NCBI GenBank assembly: GCA_046094425.1 | Contig: JBJTHI010000351.1 | Coordinates: 1 to 21,259 of the forward strand | Reading direction: 5' to 3' | Length of the DNA: 21,259 bases | Source: JANPCX01 sp046094425 | GTDB lineage: Bacteria > Pseudomonadota > Gammaproteobacteria > Burkholderiales > Burkholderiaceae_C | In this document: one piece after another, positions 1 through 6,665 of the stretch | Layout of the letters: the number at the start of each line of letters is the position of its first letter | How positions within the stretch are numbered: position 1 is the first letter of the stretch | Translations under genes and position numbers: made by a program | The notes under the pieces: generated by a model | Databases searched by the model: none | Told to the model about the DNA's origin: nothing | Seen by the model: the letters and a program-made list of their open reading frames with translations, nothing else

Positions 1-1383
1 GCCATCGCCGCCGACGATGAGATCACCGCGCACAACGTCGAATACTTTGGCGAGCCGGTGTACGAATACACCCTGGCGCAGGCGCAAGAAGATGGGTATC
101 TGGCCGCCTGCGAAATCATCAAACGCAAGGCCGACATCGACGCCCGTGTGTTCACCCGCGAGGAAATTCTCAAGGCCGGTGCGCGCGACATCAAAACCGG
201 CAAACCGCTGACCGAAGAAGATCTGACCAAAGCCGAATACACCGGCAAGGACTTCGACGATGAGTTGTTCATCGACCTGCGCACGCCCAAGATGTGTGAA
301 GACCTGTTCCAGCTCTTGTGCGACAACGGCGGGCCTGAGCAAAAAGTCATCATCTTCTGCACCCGCGACCTGCACGCTGATCGCGTGGCCATGCAGATGA
401 ACAACCTCTATGCCCGCTGGTGCAAAGAGAACAACAAGCCCCGCAAGGATGACTACGCCTTCAAGTGCACGGCCAGCGCTGGCTCGGACAAGATTGAAAT
501 CATGCGTGGCAGTGGCGAGCGTGCCTTCATTGCTTGCACGGTCGATCTGCTCGAAGCCGGTGTGGACATCGAACGCCTCAACAGCGTGGTGTTCTTCCGC
601 TACCTGCAATCAGCCATCAAGTTCTACCAGATGGTTGGGCGCGGCACCCGCATCCACGAAGAAACGCAGAAGTACAAATTCTGGCTCTATGACTACACCG
701 GCGTGACCGATCTGTTCGGCGTGGACTTCATCACCAACCCACCCCGCTCTGGCGGTGGTGGCGGTGGTGGCGGAGCCGGTGGCGATGGCGGCGACGGAGG
801 GGATGACGAAGGCCCGGTGGTGCCGGTAATGGGTGGTCAAAAAGTGGTCGTCAATGCACAGGGCCGTTTCATTTTGGTGAACCGGGGCGGTGTGGCCACG
901 CCGATACCGGTGGATGAATACCGGCGCGAAGTCATGGCGCGCGTACTCTCGGAAGCCCACAACCTGGATGACTTCCGCGCCCTGTGGGTAGAGGCAAGGA
1001 AGCGCCGGCAGCTCATCGACCACCTGCTCGGCGACCACCTCAGCCCCGAGGCGATCCGTGATGCCGAGCAGATGAACGATTTCGACCTTTACGACTTTTT
1101 CGGCAAACACGGTTACCACGCCCGCGCGCTGACCCGGCCACAGCGTGGCGCGGAATACCTGAATACCAACACTGCTTGGTTTGCAGATATGGACCCCAAA
1201 TCGGCCATCGTTCTCAAGGGCCTGGGGCATCAGTTCGCGCTGGATGGCACCGAAGCGCTGGAGAGTAGTGCGCTGTGGGAAGTGCCCGAAATCAAGCTGG
1301 CCGGTGGCATCAACGCGCTACGTGCCTTGGGTTCACCCACGCAGGTGATGCAAGACGCCAAGATGAGGTTGTTTGGGGTATGA
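1..1383 (+). CDS. hsdR: Type I restriction enzyme, R subunit (HsdR), 3' part only
   Basis: This is the C-terminal 460 residues of the ATP-dependent DNA translocase and endonuclease subunit of a type I restriction complex. The reading frame is open from base 1, so the start lies upstream, together with the nuclease and Walker A/B motifs. The first visible residues (YFGEPVYEYTLAQAQEDGYL) are typical of the middle of HsdR. The second RecA-like domain is complete: a motif V-like segment ACTVDLLEAGVDIERLN (about 532-582) and motif VI FYQMVGRGTRI (about 622-654). A glycine/aspartate-rich linker (about 751-813) leads into a C-terminal domain resembling the EcoEI-type R C-terminal region, which would mediate complex assembly. 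The stop overlaps the hsdS start as ATGA. The family call is confident; the type IB-like subclass is inferred. Confidence 0.95.
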   Translation, partial: AIAADDEITAHNVEYFGEPVYEYTLAQAQEDGYLAACEIIKRKADIDARVFTREEILKAGARDIKTGKPLTEEDLTKAEYTGKDFDDELFIDLRTPKMCEDLFQLLCDNGGPEQKVIIFCTRDLHADRVAMQMNNLYARWCKENNKPRKDDYAFKCTASAGSDKIEIMRGSGERAFIACTVDLLEAGVDIERLNSVVFFRYLQSAIKFYQMVGRGTRIHEETQKYKFWLYDYTGVTDLFGVDFITNPPRSGGGGGGGGAGGDGGDGGDDEGPVVPVMGGQKVVVNAQGRFILVNRGGVATPIPVDEYRREVMARVLSEAHNLDDFRALWVEARKRRQLIDHLLGDHLSPEAIRDAEQMNDFDLYDFFGKHGYHARALTRPQRGAEYLNTNTAWFADMDPKSAIVLKGLGHQFALDGTEALESSALWEVPEIKLAGGINALRALGSPTQVMQDAKMRLFGV

Positions 1384-2618
1384 GCGTGGCAGATTCGATT
1401 TTGTTGCATGCCACGGGATGGAGAACATACCGTTTGGAAGAACTGGTCAATCCCAGTAGTGGTGCTTGGGGAGAAGATGTTCCCCATGCAGGTCGACAGG
1501 CTATGACAGTCCTTGGTGTAGGTAATGTAACCAACGAAGGTAATCTTGTAATTCAAGGAGCAACGACGCGCTATCTCTCCAAAGATGAGCTCTGTGCCGT
1601 TGCCTATGAAGGCGACCTTTTGGTCGTTAAATCTAGCGGCTCTGCCAGCAATATACGTTCAGGCAAGACTGCGATTTGTCCTCCAGCGCTCAGCGGGAGC
1701 ATCGCTTGCTCAAACTTCATGTACAAGCTCACAGTCGACAGTAGCAAGGCAGATCCCTACCTCCTCTGGTTGCTATTAAACGGAGAGCAGGCCAAGTCGT
1801 TCATCAAGACAATTGTGGGGGCGTCCACGTACCCGAATATCAAATGGGAGCAGTACAAGAATTTTGAAGTCTCACTTCCCGCACTCCCAGATCAACGCCA
1901 AATCGCCGCCCGCCTGAAAGCCCAACTGGCCGAATTGGAAACCGCGCGACAGGCGGCGCAGGGGCAGTTGCGGGATGCCGCCTTGCTGCGGCAACGCCTG
2001 CTGCGGCAGGCCTTCGATGCCTTGGCCGATGGGCCGCACAAGGTGCTGGGCGAATGGGCAACGACGACCAGCGGTTCTACACCGTCGCGCGGGGACAAGC
2101 GTTATTGGTCGCCTGCAGAAATCCCGTGGGTTAAAACCGGCGAAGTGGCCTTCGCTCCTATCACACGCACAGAAGAAGCCATTTCTAAGCAAGCGCTGGC
2201 CGAGTGTTCGCTGACGTTGCTGCCACCGCAGACGGTGCTGATCGCCATGTATGGTCAGGGCAAGACACGCGGCCAGTCGGCCATTCTCGAAATCGAAGCC
2301 ACGACCAATCAAGCGTGTTTTGCTATTTTGCCGAACGACACGTGGGAGGCGGATTTTCTGCATCACTGGCTGATGGCCTCGTATGACGACCTGCGCAGTT
2401 TGTCGGATGGGCGAGGCGGCAATCAGGCCAATTTAAATGGTGGGCTGTTAAATGCCCTCGAAATCCCCGCTCCCGATATCGACGACCAACAGCGCGTCGT
2501 CGCCCGTCTGAAACAACAACTGGCTGAAGCCGACGCTCTGCGCATCGCGCTGGAACAACAACTGCGCGATCTGGATGCGCTGCCGCAGCGCATCCTGGCA
2601 CTAGCCTTCGAGAACTGA
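1380..2618 (+). CDS. hsdS: Type I restriction-modification specificity subunit (HsdS)
   Basis: This 412-residue protein is the DNA-recognition subunit that directs both HsdM and HsdR to a bipartite target. It has the standard two-repeat layout: target recognition domain 1 (about residues 10-165), a conserved helix beginning LPALPDQRQIAARLKAQLAE, domain 2 (about 220-365), and a second helix beginning IDDQQRVVARLKQQLAEADA. Both conserved repeats end in similar motifs (LLRQAF and LALAFEN). I chose the ATG at 1380 because it overlaps the hsdR stop as ATGA and begins MSVADSILL; an in-frame upstream ATG at 1275 would lie inside hsdR. The first recognition domain is clearly poorer in GC (about 40-52 percent in 1501-1680) than the flanking helices (about 70 percent), which suggests domain exchange. 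The target sequence cannot be read from the protein. Confidence 0.95.
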   Translation: MSVADSILLHATGWRTYRLEELVNPSSGAWGEDVPHAGRQAMTVLGVGNVTNEGNLVIQGATTRYLSKDELCAVAYEGDLLVVKSSGSASNIRSGKTAICPPALSGSIACSNFMYKLTVDSSKADPYLLWLLLNGEQAKSFIKTIVGASTYPNIKWEQYKNFEVSLPALPDQRQIAARLKAQLAELETARQAAQGQLRDAALLRQRLLRQAFDALADGPHKVLGEWATTTSGSTPSRGDKRYWSPAEIPWVKTGEVAFAPITRTEEAISKQALAECSLTLLPPQTVLIAMYGQGKTRGQSAILEIEATTNQACFAILPNDTWEADFLHHWLMASYDDLRSLSDGRGGNQANLNGGLLNALEIPAPDIDDQQRVVARLKQQLAEADALRIALEQQLRDLDALPQRILALAFEN

Positions 2619-2620
2619 AC

Positions 2621-4546
2621 ATGGCCCGCCCCAAAAACACCGAAAAAGCCCCCAAGGCCATTGCCTCCACCCAGTCGCTCTCGTCATTCGTCAAAAGCAT
2701 CTGCGATGTGATGCGCCGCTCCAACTGCGCCAGCGCGCTGCAATACGTGCCGGAGCTGACGTGGATTCTTTTCTTGCGCATTCTTGATGCACAGGAAGCG
2801 CGCGAGGCGGAACAGGCCGAAGTTTCTGGCAACGAGTTTTCGCCCGCACTGCGTAGCCCTTTCCGTTGGCAGGATTGGGCCGCGCCCTGGTCTGACAAGA
2901 CTGATCACCCGACGACTTCGGATGGCAAAGTGCAAGGCTGGAAGCGGCAGGAACTGTTCGCCGCCGGGGATGGCAGGCTGTTTGACTTCATCAACAAAGA
3001 ACTGCTCCCCGCTCTGCACGCGCTGGACGTGGACCCGCGCACGAATCTGCCCAACCCGGCGGTCAGCCCCAAGCAACGCATCATCGGTCGCATCATGACG
3101 GCGGTGGAGCGGGTGCGCGTGGATGACGAGGCCAACCTGCGCGACATCCTCGACCGCGTGCACGAAATCAGCATCGACCACATCGATGACCAGCACTTCT
3201 TCACCCTCTCACAGGTGTATGAAGATTTGCTGCTAAAGATGGGCGAGAAGAATTCCGACGGCGGGCAGTTCTTCACCCCGCGCGAGGTGATTCGCGCCAT
3301 GGTTCACACCGTGAATCCCTTTTTGGGCAAAACGGTTTACGACCCCTGCTGTGGCACGGGCGGTTTCTTGGCCGTGGCCTATGAGCATATCGAGCGCAAG
3401 CTGGGGAAGACCCCCGCATCGACCGATATTGAAAAACTCAAGCACGATACGTTTTTCGGTCGCGAGAAAGAGAATCTGGTGTTCCCGATTGCGCTGGCCA
3501 ACCTGGTGCTGCATGGTATCGACCAGCCCAACTTGTGGCACGGCAATTCACTCACGCGCCGCGCCACCTACGCCGAATTGTTTCGGCAGGCACCTGCGCA
3601 GTTCGATGTGATCCTGACCAACCCGCCGTTTGGCGGTAAAGAGGGACGCGACGCGCAGAAGAATTTCGCGTTTGAAACAGGTTCCACGCAGGTGCTGTTT
3701 GTGCAGGACATCCTGTCCGAACTGGCACCGGGCGGCACGTGTGCCATCGTGCTGGATGAGGGTTTGCTGTTCCGCACGAACGAGAGCGCCTTTGTAGAAA
3801 CCAAGCGCAAGCTCGCCGATGAATGCGATCTGTGGGCCGTCGTCAGCCTACCGGGCGGCGTGTTCTCGACGGCGGGCGCGGGCGTCAAGACCAACCTGCT
3901 GTTCTTCACCAAGGGCAAGAAGACCGAACACATCTGGTACTACGACCTGTCGTGGGTGAAAGTAGGCAAGAAAACCCCGTTGACGCTGGCGCACTTTGGT
4001 TTTGGCAAGGATGGCGAAGTTCTGGCGGATGATGCCTTGCCCGCCATCCTCACGGCCGACTGGTTGGCCGATGAAGAAAACGCGGGCAAGCCTTTCCCCA
4101 GCTACGCCCGCATGCTGCAACAACACGGCAAGCCTGAGGGTTCAAGCCGCTATTCCTGGACGGTGGATTTCGCCGCCCGCCGAGCCAAGGCGCGGGAGGA
4201 AATGCAGCCGTTGCAGGACAAGGCTGCGGGCATCAAGGCCACTGTGGTGGATCTGAAAGAACGCCTCAAGCAACTGAAGAAAGACAAAGCCGACGAGAAG
4301 CAGATCGAGGAGCTGGAAGCGAATATTCGCGAGCAGGAAAAAGCTGTTCGAGACTTTGAAGCTGAGGTCGCCGCCATTGATGCTGCGGTATTCGACCTGA
4401 AAGCGGTTAACCCCAACGCTGTGGCGGTGGTCGATGAGCGCACACCGGGCGAAATCATCCAAAACATCACAGCGCAGGGGCGCATCGTGACGGATGCATT
4501 GGCCAGGTTGAGTCAGCTTATGGCAACGGCAGAGGCGCAGGCGTGA
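2621..4546 (+). CDS. hsdM: Type I restriction-modification DNA methyltransferase subunit (HsdM)
   Basis: This 641-residue protein is the adenine-N6 methyltransferase subunit; with HsdS it modifies host sites, and with HsdR it cuts unmodified DNA. An N-terminal HsdM helical domain (residues 20-200) precedes the SAM-binding catalytic domain. Visible motifs are GGQFFTPREV (214-223), motif I DPCCGTGGFL (241-250) and catalytic motif IV NPPF (334-337). The last 150 residues hold a charged coiled coil (about 535-590, rich in K, E and L). The gene starts 2 bp after the hsdS stop, and its own stop overlaps the next gene's GTG start as GTGA. The order R-S-M is unusual; R-M-S is common for type IB-like systems. 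No catalytic residue appears to be missing, so it should be active. Confidence 0.96.
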   Translation: MARPKNTEKAPKAIASTQSLSSFVKSICDVMRRSNCASALQYVPELTWILFLRILDAQEAREAEQAEVSGNEFSPALRSPFRWQDWAAPWSDKTDHPTTSDGKVQGWKRQELFAAGDGRLFDFINKELLPALHALDVDPRTNLPNPAVSPKQRIIGRIMTAVERVRVDDEANLRDILDRVHEISIDHIDDQHFFTLSQVYEDLLLKMGEKNSDGGQFFTPREVIRAMVHTVNPFLGKTVYDPCCGTGGFLAVAYEHIERKLGKTPASTDIEKLKHDTFFGREKENLVFPIALANLVLHGIDQPNLWHGNSLTRRATYAELFRQAPAQFDVILTNPPFGGKEGRDAQKNFAFETGSTQVLFVQDILSELAPGGTCAIVLDEGLLFRTNESAFVETKRKLADECDLWAVVSLPGGVFSTAGAGVKTNLLFFTKGKKTEHIWYYDLSWVKVGKKTPLTLAHFGFGKDGEVLADDALPAILTADWLADEENAGKPFPSYARMLQQHGKPEGSSRYSWTVDFAARRAKAREEMQPLQDKAAGIKATVVDLKERLKQLKKDKADEKQIEELEANIREQEKAVRDFEAEVAAIDAAVFDLKAVNPNAVAVVDERTPGEIIQNITAQGRIVTDALARLSQLMATAEAQA

Positions 4547-5607
4547 AAAAAACCAAGCAGCCACCAAAATCCACTGAGGTCTCCTTGGTCCGCTCCTCGG
4601 CGGCCGAGTACCTGACCTTCGTTGCCGCCAGCGGCCAGGGGGGCGTGGAGGCTGTCTATGCAGACGAGAGTATCTGGCTGACCCAGAAGATGATGGGCGT
4701 GCTCTACGACGTGGAAACCCAGACCATCAACTACCATCTGAAAAAGGTGTTTAGCGACAGCGAGTTGGAGGAAGCTTCAGTTATTCGAAAATTTCGAATA
4801 ACTGCCGCCGACGGCAAGAACTACGACACCCAGCACTACAGCCTGCCCGCCATCATCGCCGTGGGCTACAAGGTGAATTCCGAGCGCGCGGTCCAGTTCC
4901 GCAAATGGGCCACAGGCATCATCGAGCAGTTCACCATCAAGGCCTACGTGATGGACGATGAGCGCATTAAGGCCGGTGGCTCCGTCCTCACCGATCAGTA
5001 TTTCGAAGAGCAACTGCAGCGTGTCCGCGAGATCCGCATCTCGGAACGCAAGTTCTACCAGAAGATCACCGACATCTACGCCACGGCGATTGACTACGAC
5101 GTGACGGCGCAGGCCACCAAGCGCTTCTTCGCCACGGTACAGAACAAGTTGCACTGGGCCATCCACGGACAGACGGCAGCCGAGGTGGTCTACCACCGTG
5201 CCGATGCCGACCAGCCCAACATGGGACTGACCACATGGAAAGACGCGCCGCTGGGCAAGATCCAGAAGTTCGATGTGGTCGTCGCCAAGAATTACCTGAC
5301 CGAGCCCGAAATGGCGCAACTGTCCCGCCTGGTCAACGCCTATCTGGATGTGGCCGAGGACATGGCGCAGCGCAAGGTTCCCATGACCATGCAGGATTGG
5401 GAGGCGCGCCTGAACCGCTTCATTGAAGCCACCGATCGCGAGGTGCTGCAGGATGCAGGCAAGGTGACGGCTGAAATCGCTAAGGCCCACGCCGAAAGCG
5501 AATTCGAGAAGTACCGCATCGTGCAGGATCGGTTGTTTGAGAGTGATTTTGACCGCTTGCTGAAACAGATTGAATCCGGCAACACGCTGGATGGCAACAA
5601 GGAATAA
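4543..5607 (+). CDS. rhuM: RhuM-family protein
   Basis: This 354-residue protein belongs to the RhuM ('virulence RhuM') family, named from a Salmonella pathogenicity island but very often found beside type I restriction genes. Its biochemical activity is not established. The N-terminal part carries the typical DESIWLTQKMMGVLYDVETQ segment and KYDxQHYxLP-like text (NYDTQHYSLPAIIAVGYKVN), resembling phage Bro/KilA-type DNA-binding regions. It continues with RAVQFRKWATGII, also usual in the family. The start is the GTG at 4543, overlapping the hsdM stop as GTGA; no better ATG lies near. Placement inside the restriction operon suggests a role in defence or control of the RM system, which is inference. 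Confidence 0.85.
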   Translation: MKKTKQPPKSTEVSLVRSSAAEYLTFVAASGQGGVEAVYADESIWLTQKMMGVLYDVETQTINYHLKKVFSDSELEEASVIRKFRITAADGKNYDTQHYSLPAIIAVGYKVNSERAVQFRKWATGIIEQFTIKAYVMDDERIKAGGSVLTDQYFEEQLQRVREIRISERKFYQKITDIYATAIDYDVTAQATKRFFATVQNKLHWAIHGQTAAEVVYHRADADQPNMGLTTWKDAPLGKIQKFDVVVAKNYLTEPEMAQLSRLVNAYLDVAEDMAQRKVPMTMQDWEARLNRFIEATDREVLQDAGKVTAEIAKAHAESEFEKYRIVQDRLFESDFDRLLKQIESGNTLDGNKE

Positions 5608-5611
5608 GGTG

Positions 5612-6169
5612 ATGGCCGCCAAGAAAGTCCCCAAATCGACGCCCAGTTGGAGCGACGTCAAAACCAGGCTGGCCGATTTCGACCGCGCTGGCCTGCTCGG
5701 CTTGGTGCAAGACCTGTACGCCGCCAGCAAGGACAACAAGGCCTTTCTGCACGCGCGCTTTGGGCTGGGCGACGACCCGCTGGAGCCGTACAAGGATGTG
5801 ATCATCCGCTGGATCAATCCGCCGGATTTCCGCAATCCGATTTCTGTAGCCAAGGCCAAGAAAGCCATCAGCGATTACAAGAAGGCACTGGGCCAGCCCG
5901 AGGGTCTGGCCGAACTCAGCGTGTTCTATTGCGAAGAGGTGTTCGACTTTCTGGCCGGATGCGGCATGGACGACGAAGGCTTTTATGACGCGTTGGTGCG
6001 AATGTTCGAGCAGGCACTGAAATATGTGCTGGCCTTGCCCGCCGGACAGCAGGCTGCATTCATTGCCCGGCTGGACCGGGTGCGCCAACTGGGGCAGAAC
6101 CTCGGCTGGGGCGTGGGCGATGACTTCGACCATTTTTGGTCGGAAGCCGGTTTGGCGGGCGAGGAATGA
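5612..6169 (+). CDS. Hypothetical protein in the defence operon (185 aa)
   Basis: I do not recognise this 185-residue protein with confidence. It is soluble, mainly alpha-helical in appearance and without a signal peptide or membrane segment. Its start resembles DUF6155-like proteins (a lead helix, then GLVQDLYAASKDNKAFLHAR, then a helix with KAKKAISDYKKALGQP), but that match is from memory. The C-terminal half is also helical (FEQALKYVLALPAGQQAAFI, RLDRVRQLGQNLGWGVGDDF). I chose the ATG at 5612, 4 bp after the rhuM stop, with AAGG just upstream; earlier in-frame starts would overlap rhuM. The stop overlaps the next gene as ATGA, so it is very likely co-translated with it. Confidence 0.8.
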   Translation: MAAKKVPKSTPSWSDVKTRLADFDRAGLLGLVQDLYAASKDNKAFLHARFGLGDDPLEPYKDVIIRWINPPDFRNPISVAKAKKAISDYKKALGQPEGLAELSVFYCEEVFDFLAGCGMDDEGFYDALVRMFEQALKYVLALPAGQQAAFIARLDRVRQLGQNLGWGVGDDFDHFWSEAGLAGEE

Positions 6170-6501
6170 CAAAAGCGAAGAAGGCTGTGCTGGGCACTTG
6201 GCGCATTACTGGCATGGAAGTCTGGGATGTTGACTACTTTGACATGGAGGCCCCGGCGCACATCACGCTCCGCGACGATCTGACTGGCGCGCTCCAGTTC
6301 GGCCTGGTGCAAGCCGACATTGATGCGTGTGTCAGTGATGCTGATGGCGTGGAGCGTGTGGAATTCTCCTGGTCGGGCGTGGATGAAAACGACCCAGTGA
6401 GCGGGCGCGGCTGGATGGTGGAGACGGCCGATCAGGCACAAGGCCGGATTTTCATTCACTTGGGTGACCACTCGGCTTTCACGGCGGTGCGCTCGGGATG
6501 A
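6166..6501 (+). CDS. Hypothetical protein in the defence operon (111 aa)
   Basis: This small acidic protein of 111 residues has no signal peptide or membrane segment. It begins MTKAKKAVLGTWRITGMEVW and contains VEFSWSGVDENDPVSGRGWM near residues 65-84 and GRIFIHLGDHSAF near the end. Similar short proteins occur widely as hypotheticals; I know of no assigned function. The pattern of short hydrophobic strands with W, F and G suggests a small beta-barrel or sheet fold, which is only inference. Both ends overlap neighbours as ATGA (start 6166, stop 6499-6501), placing it firmly in the operon between the 185-residue protein and the TOTE primase-helicase. Confidence 0.8.
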   Translation: MTKAKKAVLGTWRITGMEVWDVDYFDMEAPAHITLRDDLTGALQFGLVQADIDACVSDADGVERVEFSWSGVDENDPVSGRGWMVETADQAQGRIFIHLGDHSAFTAVRSG

Positions 6502-6665
6502 ACGGCCCGGAGGTCGATCTGGCTTTGGAGCGCAAAGCCCTCCAAGCCGAAAATACCCGCGCTGATTGCGCTGCTCGAATCTCACGGAATCGAGTGGCGG
6601 GTGCAGCCACAGCCAGTCGCAGTTGCGGCTCAAGAACCAGAACCATCCCGCCTTTCCACGGCTGA
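6498..6665 (+). pseudogene. Out-of-frame 5' end of the TOTE gene (frameshift)
   Basis: An ATG at 6498 overlaps the preceding stop as ATGA, exactly where the next operon gene should start. It encodes MNGPEVDLALERKALQAENTR and then runs out of sense, stopping at 6663-6665. In the frame of the downstream TOTE protein, codons 6562-6600 read LIALLESHGIEWR, which joins smoothly to ALQAENTR. Such short leading coiled coils (ALQAEN-RL-ALL---GI-WR) are usual at the N terminus of these proteins. One extra base at about 6561 (a G between CGC and CTG) explains the break. It could be a true mutation, a sequencing error or a recoding site. Confidence 0.65.
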
